Assembly: GCF_932526225.1 (NCBI RefSeq)
Contig: NC_064039.1
Coordinates: 3,175,001 to 3,239,000 of the forward strand
Reading direction: 5' to 3'
Origin: Nematostella vectensis
Taxonomy: Eukaryota; Cnidaria; Anthozoa; Actiniaria; Edwardsiidae
Length of the DNA stretch: 64,000 bases
Shown: piece after piece, positions 46,201-59,600 of the stretch
How positions within the stretch are numbered: the first letter of the stretch is position 1
How the letters are laid out: each line of letters starts with the position of its first letter
Translations under genes and position numbers: made by a program
The notes under the pieces: model-generated
Seen by the model: the letters and a program-made list of their open reading frames with translations, nothing else
The model's database searches: none
Told to the model about the DNA's origin: nothing

Positions 46201-46621
46201 ATTTTGGTGTTAGTTCCTTCACTGTGAACTTTGGCCGTGATTTATGAAGCCATGCAGTTGCCCTGTGCAGAGCAGTCTCACCAACTCCTGAAGAGCATGA
46301 GACGGGACTGAACCCACTGCTTAGCATCCACTCTAATGCATTACACTTCCCTAAGGCTGCTGCCCAGTGGATCAAAGGAAACCTGTTCTCTAAAACAGGG
46401 TCTGGAACATCATCATCTCGATTCCATCCTTTATTTACATACTTCTCCACACACTCTTTCAAGCCATCCAGATTTGAGAGTGACCCAAGCATATCTGTAC
46501 AATTTACAATTGATACCAGTAATTCATGGTGTTCTGGGCATTCCTTGCTCTTGTCGCAGAAAGGGGTGCACTTGCGAACAACTGGCTCTGCTGCCATTGT
46601 GGTTCTGTACTCTCCATACAT
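43250..46621 (-). CDS. Ankyrin-repeat protein with C-terminal coiled coil, function unknown
   Basis: Five exons: 46621-45812, 44983-44738, 44418-44373, 43828-43694, 43470-43250; phases agree and give 485 residues. The ATG at 46621 (MYGEYRTTMAAEP) is the first in frame; a second Met lies eight residues on. A Cys/His cluster (CTPFCDKSKECPEHH) opens the protein, followed by about five ankyrin repeats (FPLIHWAAALG, GETALHRATAW, GETPLHTASGM, GDTALHILACG, GKTALDIALAR). Then an acidic Ser-rich linker (SPSISNTSPSLESP), a VKVEP sumoylation-like motif, and a charged coiled coil with KNKRKR, ending NNKDS. The organisation suggests a nuclear regulatory protein; the family was not recognised. The 46-nt exon is required to keep the frame. 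Confidence 0.85.
45335..45800. repeat. 26-bp minisatellite
   Basis: About 17 units of CCCTGCTAGCTATGACCACA with CCCCTCC, beginning about 12 bases inside the intron after the first exon (donor at 45811) of the ankyrin gene. Confidence 0.95.
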
Positions 46622-49600
46622 GGAAGCCAGTTGTGGACTACGCAGTGTTGTTGCCAGATTGATGCTATTACCAGGAGTTCTAGATTAAAGAAAGATAACG
46701 TTTATAAACTGTGTCTAGTATTGGGAGAGCTCCACTCTTATAGCAAAGGGGAGGAGCAAACTTCTTTGATGGGTCAGGGATTTTCACCAACAAAAACAAA
46801 ACCAGAAAACATAGGATATTGAATATCATTAGCAGAAGACAGGAAAAAAACCTGTAGTAATTTTAATTATGAAGGGTAGCCTCTTTCAGCCTTATTATTA
46901 TAATTTTCGTCTGCAGTATCTGATAAGCGCATTCATAATATAGACTTTATTCTTTTAGTCCCTAACATACTTAACAAAGAAGAGAAGGTAAGTGTAAGGG
47001 ATATCTTTCATCTTTAGATACTATGATGAGGGCTGTGCAATTCTATCAGAGGATTAAAAAGCCTTATTTATTTCTAACCCCCCCTTCCCCCCCCCCCCAA
47101 AGGAGATAAAGATATCAAGAGTTTTTTTTGCAATGAAATGTAAATAAATGTCTCAACAGAAAAATAAAACAGATGTCATCCATTTATAACAATAAGTTTA
47201 AACGACATTGACATCATCAAAAGAATTACCAATCAAAATAAATTGTAATTGATGTTTCATCCATGAATCAATTACAATAATTTACCCAGACATGAAATAT
47301 AAGCCGCAAAGGAGGAAAAAATAGAGATTATTTACAGTATGGATGTGGTATATCTATACATAAGAACAGTCACTTTAGAAAATGAATCTCGGGCTGCTTA
47401 TATTTTCAATAAATATTGTAAACAAGCCACAAGGAAGTTTGTCGAAGACGAAACCCCTCTATTCATTCAAACAATATATGTTTATATATGTGGAGTCAAA
47501 ATAATTCTCAGTTTCAAGCTGCTTTTCCTTGAGCATTCAGAGTATATGCACAAAAATCATTGATCCTATTTTGTGAGGATCTGGTGCTATCCATAAACTA
47601 AAAGAATAATTTGTCGGTTGTAATTTGAGCCACGAACTTATAGTTTGGTTATCACAGATGGTCGTGGACAAATGATAAATTTACTGGAATCGCTGAATTC
47701 TCAATTTCCTGTACTATATTGTACAATCTACGAGTACTTGTGGGATCGAAATCTTTAACGTGTGTTTTAAAAGAAACATTTTCTAAAAGAAATAAAAAAT
47801 CTATTGGCGAAAGCCAAGAAATTTACGAATGATGACTCCCTCGTAGACGCAATGGAACAGCGAGAAACGAAACCAGGTAATTTCAATTCATCAAGAGATA
47901 AGTACACAGAAAATGTACCCAAATAAATTGCTCATTCATTGAAAGCTCAAAGATATAAGGTAGAAAATGTTCTTTAAATGAATGCCGAGAAAAAAAAAGC
48001 CTCAGCGAAGGAAACAAAGCCATGAAGGAACCGGTGGTACGCGCAGATTCAAAGGGGACACCCGTAGCACCGACACATGCCTCCGCGTTGAATGACTGAA
48101 AGCATCGAAAATTACTAATAATGTCTACTATTTCCTAGCATAACTACCCATTGATACATAACTACAATACCTCCTGCGTTGAAATACTTAATTTTGGGGA
48201 AATAGGAACTCTACGAGATTAAAATGCGAGAGGGAAATCAAGAGGTCTTCGGCGCAGCTTTACCCACAGTCGCAGACCGCTCTTTCACTTCAACCCTCTT
48301 TTCGTTTTGAATCGTGTTTTAAATCTCGCGCTAGTCGCTTATATTCATTTAAAATACTGTCCAGGGCATATCCTAATTCCCAGTGCTTAAAAAATGCCAA
48401 TAAAGTTATAACTGAACGGCCAAAATGAGTCACAGAAGGGCAGAGGGCCACAGTCGAGGCGCAAAGGCCCAGCAGCAGAGAGCGATACGGTCTGATGTTA
48501 TTGTTCGATTCAGCTACAGCGCAGAACCCTTCTACAGTTTCAGCAGCCGACAGAACCGGGGAATAGCTTCGCCGGCTCGCAATCTCCCCTTTGCTTACCT
48601 GTTATTCCGTAATTGTGAGTACGAAGTAACCGAGTAGAGGCTGCTAGGGGAGAAGGGAGCGGGAGAGGATAGTCTAGGCGGCTGACTCATCAGTGGATTG
48701 GCGCCGCCTCAGCTGTCACCAGCTATAACAATCCTACCGGTGGCCACTGCCGCATACGCCGCAACACGATAAACCCTCTTTTGTGTTGGTGCGCTGCGAT
48801 AGGCTAAGAGCGAGCGCTGGCGGTGACAAGCCAAAGGTCTACTTAGAAGCAGCCTATCACATTCGCCCATTTGACGGCAAAGGCTCCAGCGGTGTTTTAT
48901 GTTATCCTGGCCTCCCCGAGCATGTTCAATTATGCATGCGGTTCAGACGTGCCGTGTTGTGTGTAACCGGTAAGGCTTCACACGCACTCTGGTTGCCGGA
49001 AATCCTTTATCGGTTGGCTTCTCATGACGGGACCTGTCTACTTTACAGTTTTGTCTCAATCTTACTAAAATAGTGTCAGCCAACATCTCGGCACTGCTGA
49101 CACTGATATTCACCGCGACAGATTTTTGGCGTCGAGCGCAAATATGCGAATTCTAGAACTCCCGTAGGAGCCTGCCACCGACCATCAATAAATAGACTTT
49201 TCAAGCGGCTTAGCGCTAGCTCCCGCGACAGCTAGGGCTGGCTCCCTGCTAATACTAGCCTCAAACATCACCATAGGATTGCTCTTAATGAAGGCCAAAC
49301 ATTTTAAATGATAATACTACGAAAATGGATAAATATAACAATGGAATGGAATGGAAGTGTATAAACGAGTGCCGTTGTCTGTCAGGTGTCACTAAAGACT
49401 GGAATTTTAATAAGTCGTTATCTATATTGTGATACGCCTAAGTCTGTCGTAATTGGTCTTCTTCAAATGACGGATGCGATGCGTAGGCCGATGTGTCGTG
49501 TTTTTTGCCCAAGGACTCGAGAGGAAAGCCGTAATGATGGTGCAGGGGGTGTTAGTTCGCGTTGATGGCTTGTTTCATTGACGCAGTAGCTTTTTCATCA

Positions 49601-50660
49601 CGGGGTGACAAGGAGGATAGACTAAGGGCATATGTCATCTTGGACAGCAGCCAATGGCAAAATTCTGGCGGGCGTTAAATGCATCGAGGCCCATCTCAGT
49701 ATTAAACACGCGCTATAATTAGGGACATGCCTTGAGTAAGTCGTCACCCCCGAGCTGCACACGGACGAAAGCTAATGGGAAATAACGCGCGCGAGTTCAT
49801 TTTGAACTAGGCTCTCGGCTGACTTGTTTGTGGAAACGAGATAAAATCGTAAAAGACAGTGCATGTGATCAGTCGCACCAACTGGTATAACGGTAGTGTG
49901 TAATCGCGAGTGAGAGCTGGTACGGGGTGTCGGAGTCATGAGGTGCATAACCTCTGTGGTGTCAATGTCGGTGGTCACCTTCTTCTTCAACAGGATTAGT
50001 ATCGGGTTTCGTGTTTCTTTCCCAGAACCTATTCTTGGAAGAGGTGTATTTTTAAGATACGGGGATACGGTCGACATTTCCTGCTAGCAGAGGCCTCTTC
50101 TCTTTGTATTTCGCTGGGCTGGTGTTCGCGAACGCCAGCCCAGCGAAATACAAAGAGAAGAGGCCTCTGCTAGCAGGAAACAGTCAACAGCGGGGGTTTC
50201 TAATAATTACAATCCTGGAAAAAAAACTAGGCATCCCATCCCTGACCCCTCCCCCCACAAAGGAACGTTGTGTGTGACGAAATACAGAGCGCAAAGTGTA
50301 AATGTCCAGGGTGTTCAACATTTCCGAGAGGGAAGGGGTAATAAAAACGTTGTCGAACGGCTACAATTTGAGACCTCTCTACAGTTTTGAGGGATCGCGG
50401 GCCCGAATATACCTAATTTCATACATATTTCTTGACAAGACTTTACAATTACTATACAAAACAGCTTGATTTATTGTTTAAAAACATCCCCATACTGTCA
50501 GTGTGTAACAGCCAAGGGAGAACTTTATAACATGTATAAATATTATGTACAGCTAAGATACCATATTCAACGCCACCAGACTCATAAATTGTTTAAAACA
50601 AGAGAAAGCTACGTTTGCAGCTACGTACAAAATCACCATCGGCGGAGCCAATGGCGGTGG
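46622..50660. other. 4-kb intergenic region without a supported gene
   Basis: Upstream of the ankyrin gene and downstream of CFAP43. Open frames at 47339-47563, 48425-48637, 48783-49073 and 49772-50077 show no recognisable domain, splice partners or repeats. 48200-49250 is richer in G+C than its surroundings and could hold a promoter or a noncoding exon. Ends with the palindrome at 50077-50180. Confidence 0.5.
50077..50180. repeat. Near-perfect 104-bp palindrome (hairpin)
   Basis: Arms of about 46 bp run from TTTCCTGCTAGCAGAGGCC to its complement ending TAGCAGGAAA, with a small centre around TTCGCGAAC. Pairing is close to perfect. A related half-copy lies at 29563-29612 (AAATACAAAGAGAAGAG followed by a GCTAGCAGGGAAAC end). 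Intergenic, 3' of the CFAP43-like gene. Confidence 0.85.
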
Positions 50661-53600
50661 TTAGCGTTCAACTTGCACGAGTGCAGGGAATGTGCGCATG
50701 CGCAGCCTCTCGACTTCCGCTCTTAGGACTGCCACTTCCTGTGCTTGTACTTTGGCGAGGTCGATCAGCTTTCGGCGTGCCACTATGTCTTGCAATCGCT
50801 TTTCTGCGCCAGTGTCACTGCGACCAGCGGCTGTTACGAATAACAAAAGGTGAGACAAATAACGCTCAGGGATATCATAATGGAAAGATGGGAATGGCCG
50901 ATCACCAGCATTTTTGTTGATTGTACATTTAGATACTTTCAACTTTTTAACATGGCCACCTGATTGACACAGGCGGTTACCCAATTCTCCCCCTCTTACT
51001 CCCTCTTTGCCGCAAAAAGCGAGTCACATCTAATGATCGCGATATACCATCATTTTTCCATATACCTGTGGCACCCCCCCAAGCTAATATTTGGTATGCG
51101 CCTGAGAATTAACGTTAAATGATTATGACTGTTGCATGGGATAAGAAGCAGGAGATACAACACAGACGTTTTTTACGCATAGCTTGAGAAACCATAGTAT
51201 TTGGAGCGAGGGACAAGGGGGCGCCGGGGGTCAAAGTATTATATTTACCGTTCATTTCATTGACATTTCTTCGCTCAGCAACACTCAATGCAAGCTCCTC
51301 CAGTTCCGCGTCCAGTTTAGCGTTGTCCTTTTCCTTCTTGCGGATGGTGCGTTTGACACCTTTTAGCATGTCCTTTCGCTCGTTCACATTCCGCCCGTGC
51401 ATCTGTAGACATGTCAGAGCTAGCTATGAGTACCACGTCCCCTGCTATAGGGACCACGCCCAGTACCACGTCCCCTGCTATAGGGACCACGCCCAGTACC
51501 ACGTCCCCTGCTATAGGGACCACGCCCAGTACCACGTCCCCTGCTATAGGGACCACGCCCAGTACCACGTCCCCTGCTATAGGGACCACGCCCAGTACCA
51601 CGTCCCCTGCTATAGGGACCACGCCCAGTACCACGTCCCCTGCTATAGGGACCATGCCCAGTACCACGTCCCCTGCTATAGGGACCACGCCCAGTACCAC
51701 GTCCCCTGCTATAGGGACCACGCCCAGTACCACGTCCCCTGCTATAGGGACCACGCCCAGTACCACGTCCCCTGCTATAGGGACCACGCCCAGTACCACG
51801 TCCCCTGCTATAGGGACCACGCCCAGTACCACGTCTCCTGCGTTAAGGACCACGCCCAGTACCACGTCCCCTGCGTTAAGGACCACGCCCAGTACCACGT
51901 CCCCTGCGTTAGGGACCACGTCCAATACCGCCAGTAAGACATATATGTCAGTTATGTGAAGGGTATGAGAAGCTCAGTAACATAGATTTCACGGGTAATA
52001 GACTGTGCTAGCGTCCCGTCTTGGCCCGACTGGTGCCAATGTGTGTATGCTAGTGTGCTTTTAAAGTCCACATTTATGTATACATACTCGCAAGGATAGT
52101 TTGGCTATCCGACGGAGTTTTAGACTAGCAAAGGTCGCATGCGTGATCCGCACAATTGTCATCACGCTAGCCCGGTCGCAGCTCTAGATCCCACATGGAT
52201 CTAAGCTGTGGTTTAAAGCACTTCGTTCGAGTCGAAGTCGCCCTGCAGTTTTTTTGCCGATGAAGTTTAACTGAGGCAAACCGGCTATGCCATGCTGACG
52301 AGTCCTAATAAGGACGAAACAGCTGTCCATGGTTGCCGAACTGCACGGGTAATAGACTGTGCTAGCGTCCCGTCTTGGCCCGACTGGTGCCAATGTGTGT
52401 ATGCTAGTGTGCTTTTAAAGTCCACATTTATAGATTTCTCCTTAGACTCAAGGGTAACAAGCCTCTGTTTGCAGTGCGCTCTCTATTTAAAGATGAACGA
52501 ACCGATGCCGACGCGCTTACCGAAACGTGTCTGAAAAGTGCGAGAAACAGTAAAAAAAACCTGGCACAGACATGACAAGAACCAACAAACCTTTTCAATC
52601 AACGCCAGTGTCTGTTCCAACGTCGCAATCTCTTGTTGTTGCCGTGCTTGCTGGTCACCTTCCTCGAGGAACTGCAAGGCAATCAATCATGAACAGGATC
52701 ACGTCACAGCAAGTCACGTGAAACAACAGCACGTAATGAGCTAGCCATTCATGTTTCACCAACCGCGTCTTATCCAATCACGATAAAGTACGTAAAAAAT
52801 AACCAATCATGTTACAGTACGTCATGACATATTCAACCATGCTACAACACGTCATGGAACAAGTCATAGGACGTTTGAACAAAAAAACAAAAGGAATAAT
52901 ATGAAAGGCAATAAGAAAACAGTTGTCGGTAACTGCTCCCCAGTCTCTCGAAGGTGACATGGCTACTGACCTGTTGAAGCTCTCCCCAGTCTCTCGAAGG
53001 TGATACGGCTACTGACCTGTTGAAGCTCTCCCCAGTCTCTCGAAGGTGATATGGCTACTGACCTGTTGAAACTCTCCCCAGTTTCTCCAAGGTGATATGG
53101 CTACTGACCTGTTAAAACTCTCCCCAGTCTCTCGAAGATGACATGGCTACTGACCTGTTGAAGCTCTCCCCAGTCTCTCGAAGGTGATATGGCTACTGAC
53201 CTGTTGAAGCTTTCCCCAGTCTCTCCAAGGTGATATGGCTACTGACCTGTTGAAGCTCTCCCCAGTCTCTCGAAGAAGACATGGCTACTGACTTGTTGAA
53301 GCTCTCCCCAGTCTCCCCAAGATGAAATGGCTACTGACCTGTTGAAGCTCTCCCCAGTCTCTCCAAGGTGACATGGCTACTGACCTGTTGAAGCTCTTTG
53401 GTTACTCTAAGCAGCTGGATGTCACGTGCTTTCGTCTGGAGATCCTCGGCCTGCATGTACATTCGCTTGTGCTCCCTGTGTACAAATACCACGCAATAAA
53501 TAGGGCTCTGTACATACACAGCGCAATTAATAGGGCTCCCTGTGTACAAATAACAAGCAATAAATAGGGCTCCCTGTGTACAAATACCACGCAATGGCTC

Positions 53601-56600
53601 CCTGTGTACAAACACCACGCAATAAATAGGGCTCCTTGTGTACATACACCACGCAATTAATAGGGCTCCTTGTGTACAAAACACCACGCAATAAACAGGG
53701 CTCCCTGTGTACAAAACACCACGCAATAAATAGGGCTCCTTGTGTACATACACCACGCAATTAATAGGGCTCCCTGTGTACAAATACCAAGCAATAAATA
53801 GGGCTGGGCTCCCTGTATACAAACAACACGCAATAAATAGGGCTCCTTGTGTACATACACCACGCAATTAATAGGGCTCCCTATGTACAAAACACCACGC
53901 AATAAATAGGGCTCCTTGTGTACATACACCACGCAATTAATAGGGCTCCCTATGTACAAAACACCACGCAATTAATAGGGCTCCCTGTATACAAACAACA
54001 CGTAATAAATAGGGCTCCCTTTGTACAAACACAAAGCAATAAATAGGGCTCACTTACCATTCCAAGCGATGGATCCCTTTCCTGAATTCTTTACTGTCCT
54101 CCATTATCGATACTTTTCCTTTGCCAAGATTCTTAAAAAGAAATACGCAGTCACCTAACCAACATACTAGTGATATGTAACCCCACCACTCCTCGCGAGT
54201 CTAGAGATAGGGGAGAGGGGCTATATTGCTCTCTTGGAACCGACTATATACCACGTATTTTCCTAAGGACTACCAGTAGTCACATGATCGTCTTACCGTG
54301 ATCTGTGCGTTGAGGTCTTCGACTACTGCGCGGTGGACGAGAATGCTCTCCGAGTAATCGGTGATAAACGGACCAACAGGAACTTCGACCTGGAGTAGTA
54401 AAGAGGAAAGCAATCAGGATGCTCTCCTCAAAGACGGTAGAATTTCGAGCATTGCTTCACGGCAACAGAAATCATGTTTCACGACTTCGTCGTTACACAA
54501 TTAACAAAGTGACTCCCAAGGAGCCAATCATGTTACACGAAGTCACGCTAGAACCAAGTGACTCCCAAGGAGCCAATCATGTTACACGAAGTCACGCTAG
54601 AACCAATCACTTGCAAGACGTTACACTAAACTATAAAACTCACTTGTCCTTGTTTTAGCAGTAGCTGCACCTCGAGGTTGATCAAGAACTTGATCTTCTC
54701 ATCACGGAGCCTACACGACACAAGACACAGCAAGTAGCGTACCTAGTTCGCGGGTGAAGCTTTAAGTTTCCCTTGGGCCAGGCTAAGGTGTCAAAATCTA
54801 TTATTCTTTCTATATGCATGGGAATGTCAACGAGAGCCACAAGGGTTCATGTGGATTTATCAGGACAGCCTTTTGTCTCTTTTCTAATGGCGGATTGCCG
54901 AGTAACCCATGTCCTCCCGCCCCCCCCCCCCCCAAAAAAAAAAAAAAAATGCGTCGTAGACCGCCTTCACAATCAAAGACACAGTATGTTTAAGAGAATA
55001 CGGCGTGGAATACTGACCTCTGTAGCTCCTGGAATGTTGTCTCGATCTCCCTTTGCATTTTCTCATCCTCCTCAACGCGCTTCTGGTAGAACGAGTTCAT
55101 CTCCGCAAGAACCAGAGCCTTGGCTTTGACCTGGATTATAGGAAATATCCGATTAGCTTATGATCTTCAAACGACAATAGCGGGTTCCAGTGCGATGCCA
55201 TCTGACCTTAATAGAGCGGATACATTTTAGATTATAATGCGTAGAGAGGGGTTGGCATGGGTGCAGGTGCACCTGCCTCCCTAGACCGACAGCGGAACTG
55301 AAGTGGAACAAACCTGTTGCTCACTCTCGACCTTCTGCCTCCGTGCATGCACCAGCCTCTGCCAAACACTCGGTTCCAGCCCTTCGGGCATGTGTTCCGG
55401 ACTGTCTAACTCGTCCATGTGCTTCTCAAGATTCTTTACCGCGGCGGACTGTGCACGAGAAGATGAAGGACGGGAACTAAACGGGCTGCCTGTGGACGTG
55501 TCGGCGTGGGACTCTGTAACAGCACGCAGTTGTTTTTGGCCCCTGTACAATAAGTAACGTTAGAAAAAGGTGTGTAGAACTTTCAAATTTTGCACATTTG
55601 ATCTTCAACGCCAAGCCAGCCGCCTACTTGTATAATTAAGTGTACATGTCTAAATAACTATAACCCCCATCCCCCTTTGTTATTATGATGTAACCCTTCC
55701 TAATAACCCAGTTTTCTTCTACAGTTATACCACGGTGTGCGCATCATGATCAGCAGAATCCCTCTTCTCTCCCCTCCCCTCCCCTTTCCTCTCCTCCCGT
55801 CCCTTTCAAACTATCTTACCTTGGCCTCCTATGTGCGTGCCCTCATCAGCAAACCACCTCTCCTCCCGTCCCTTCTCCTATCTTACCTCGGCCTCCTATT
55901 AAAGAGGTTAAGTACAGCTGTTCCACGGTGTGTGTGCCCTGATCAGAAAACGTCTCTCCTTTCCTCCCCCTTCTCCTCCGGTCCCTCCCTCCCCCCTCCC
56001 CTCCGGTCCCTTCTCCTATCTTACTTTGGCCTCCTCTTAAAGAGCTTGAGCAACTGTTCCTGACCAGTAATCATCCCCTCTCCTCCTCTCCCCTCCCTTC
56101 ATCTTACCTTGGCCTCCTCTTGAAGAGCTTGTATAGCTGTTCCACCGTGTGCGCGTCCTGATCAGCAAACTCGCGCTTGAATTGCTTGTCCAAGGTCTTG
56201 TCGTCGATGGTCATGAGCTCGTAAGAGTCTCGGAACTCGTCAACAGCGCGCTTGGCCTCCACTAGGGACTGGGCGGTCTGTGTCTTCTTTTCCTTCTTCT
56301 CCTCCATGCGACGGAGTAACTCCGTCTCCTGAGTGTCCAGCTCGCTCTCCGTCAAGATCGACACAAGAAGACGCAGAATCTTGAGCTCTTCCTGGAAAAA
56401 GTAACCAGAGACTGCAGTTGGCGACATGCACTAGGACAATATAGAAACTCATTCCCCGAAATCCCCGCCATCCCAATGTTGATATCTTGTAGAGGGATTT
56501 CAGCTATTCGAATAACAGTGGTCAACGAAGCGCATATACCATTCAACAAATGCGACAGATATTATACAGTGGGCGCTCCAAGACCAGGAATTGGGATCTT

Positions 56601-59600
56601 TAGATTTATGGCGGTGCGCAAATAATTTCAGTGTGCGAATATTCTAGCGCATTTGCACCGTTGCCATCCCTTTTTCCAGGCAAACATGGGAACAAATTAT
56701 GCGGTGAGGAAGCCACCAATTCTGATGAACTCGACACCGGTATTAAAGTATCAAATTGCCAAATACCATCATTGGCAAATACCATCAATGGCAAATACTG
56801 TCATAGGCAAATACCGTCATTGGCAAATACCGTCAATGGCAAATATTATCATTGGAAAATACCACCATTGGCAAATACCATCATTGGCAAACACCGTCAT
56901 TGGCAAATACCACCATTGGCAAATAGCATTAATGGCAAATACCGTCATTGGCAAATACCGTCAATGGCAAATACCATCATTGGCAAATACCGTCAATGGC
57001 AAATATCATCATTGGCAAATACCATCATTGGCAAACACCGTCATTGGCAAATACCATCATTGGCAAATACCATCATTGGCAAACACCATCATTGGCAAAT
57101 ACCACCATTGGCAAATAGCATCAATGGCAAATAGCATCAATGGCAAATACCGTCATTGGCAAACACTATCATTGGCAAATACCATCATTGGAAAATACCA
57201 CCATTGGCAAATACCATCATTGGCAAACACCGTCATTGGCAAATACCACCATTGGCAAATAGCATTAATGGCAAATACCGTCATTGGCAAATACCGTCAA
57301 TGGCAAATACCATCATTGGCAAATACCGTCAATGGCAAATATCATCATTGGCAAATACCATCATTGGCAAACACCGTCATTGGCAAATACCATCATTGGC
57401 AAATACCATCATTGGCAAACACCATCATTGGCAAATACCACCATTGGCAAATAGCATCAATGGCAAATAGCATCAATGGCAAATACCGTCATTGGCAAAC
57501 ACTATCATTGGCAAATACCATCATTGGCAAATACCACCACTGGCAAAAACCATCAATGGCAAATACCGTCATTGGCAAATGCCATAATTGACAAATACCG
57601 TCATTGGCAAACACTATCATTGGCAAATGCCTTCATTGGCAAATGCCTTCATTGGAAAATATCATCATTGGCAAATACCATCATTGGCAAATGCCATCAT
57701 TGGCAAATGCCATCATTGGCATAATGTGATAGGAACAGGGGTATTTTGGACACAGATAGACTAACGGCATAGATTCGTTCAGGCCTTAAACCCGTAATTT
57801 TTTTGGTCGTGTAAAGGTTTCTTGCTCGCCATTTACAAATTTGGCCCCCTCCCCCTGGGTCGACCACTGAAACAGAGCCCAGGATCTCACGTATACCCTA
57901 CTTATTAAGTATAAAATTACCAGGAGTTTCACTCACTGACCTGATAAATGACCATTTCAGTCTTGACTCTGCGCTGGAAGAGTTGCGAGAGCTTCTCGTC
58001 AAACGAGTTCGTCGCCTCCACAATGTTCCCCTGCAGTTTTTTCAGTTCCGTCTCCAGAGACTTCCTCCATTTCTCACGATCCTCCAGGAGCTGCTGTTGA
58101 CGCTTCTCAAAGTCCTTAGCCGCCTTTTTCTCCTCCTCTGTCCAATCATCCTGGGCCTTAGCCTCCATGAACTCAGGCGGGACGAGATCTTTCTTGAGTT
58201 CGTCCTCGAGGTTCGCCTCCAGACGTCCCTGCATCATCATTTGTAGGGCGCGCTCACGTGCGTTATCTGCCGCCTCCGCCTTACGCCGCTCTGAATTCAT
58301 GCGGGAGATAGGATAGGTTAGAGACTTGTATCACCATCATCATCATCATATCATCATAAATTGGTTATGTTATTTTAAAGTCATTTGGCTTGCTGATTTG
58401 TTGTGAACGCGGCGCGCGCCTGTTATCGAAATGTGTATCACGAGATTTATCCATATTTTCTGCAATCAGTAGAAATATGACGAGGCAATGGTATCTTTCG
58501 CTATTAGAACTGCTATTTGGGAATCGGTTTCTGCCATATGTACTTACAACTTTTTTTGAAATAGGTGTATGACAAATGGCTTTTAAAAAGACCTTAGTTC
58601 GATGGTGTTAAAGATCGAAGTACAATTCGGAAACGTTGGTACCTTCCTCGATTCTGGCCTGCTCGTCCAGTCTTGCCTGCTCCTCGGGAGTTATGAACTT
58701 CTCAAAAGGAACCTCTTCGTCACGAACTTCCAGAAGACGCTCAGGTACCTCTTCATCAGTCATGGTAGGTTCGAAAACCTGGGAAAGCGACCACATTACC
58801 CATATTGGGGAATTAACGTGGGTAATATTCACGGATAGTCTAGATTTATAGTCTATATTTGCGGATGGTCTTTTTAGGAGTGAGACGAGATCAACCCAGA
58901 CACAGAAACATGGTGTAATATCTAGATAGGCCAGTGCTTGGCGGCGACCAAACAAGGTCGAATGTAGTCGAGGTTTGGCTCAAATGGGTTAAGAAAACCT
59001 TGCTTGTACAAGCGAAAACTCCGATCAGCAACACACCTTCTCTTCAATCCCGAGGTCCTTAAGGATTTTCTTGATTCTTTCATTCTTCTCTTGAATCTTT
59101 TTTAACTCCCCTTCCTTTAGCGCAAACATCTCACTGAATTCCTTATTGAAAGCCTGCTTTATACGGTAAATCGCATCCTGTACACGGATAAAAAAAAAAC
59201 TAGCTGGTTAGCACTTACTGTCATCGTCAACATCAATTAACAGAACTGAATACATAATCATTATCATCACCATGACAACCAAGGTCAATATGTCATTGGG
59301 GACAGGGGATTGGCACTTTCTAATTTGGGCCAGATGTTTTTCTTTACTTTTTCGGGCCCGTGACCACGGTTTCTGCCTTGTTTTCCTACCTGTAGCAGTA
59401 CGATCTGGTTGTACTTCTGCTGGGTGGTGTGAAGCTGGAATTGGCTCTGCAGTAGCTCACTCTCGCCGCCATATGCCGCGCCCCGGCTTCCAGTAATGGC
59501 CGGGTTATTACCCATCATTTCAGCGTCTTCCTCTAGTAAGGTATCTTCCTCCTCCACATCCAGTCGGTCATCTAGTAAAGGATAAGAACATGTTAGATGG

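Noticed and set aside
48425-49073. Two small open frames in the intergenic region
   Set aside because: No recognisable domain, no splice partners, ordinary length for chance frames in G+C-richer DNA.
51260-51959. Three 180-225 residue repeat proteins
   Set aside because: 33-bp minisatellite; only 51249-51402 on the - strand is an exon.
56631-57724. 312-residue Ile-Gly-Lys-Tyr-His-His repeat frame
   Set aside because: 15-bp satellite in a CFAP43 intron.
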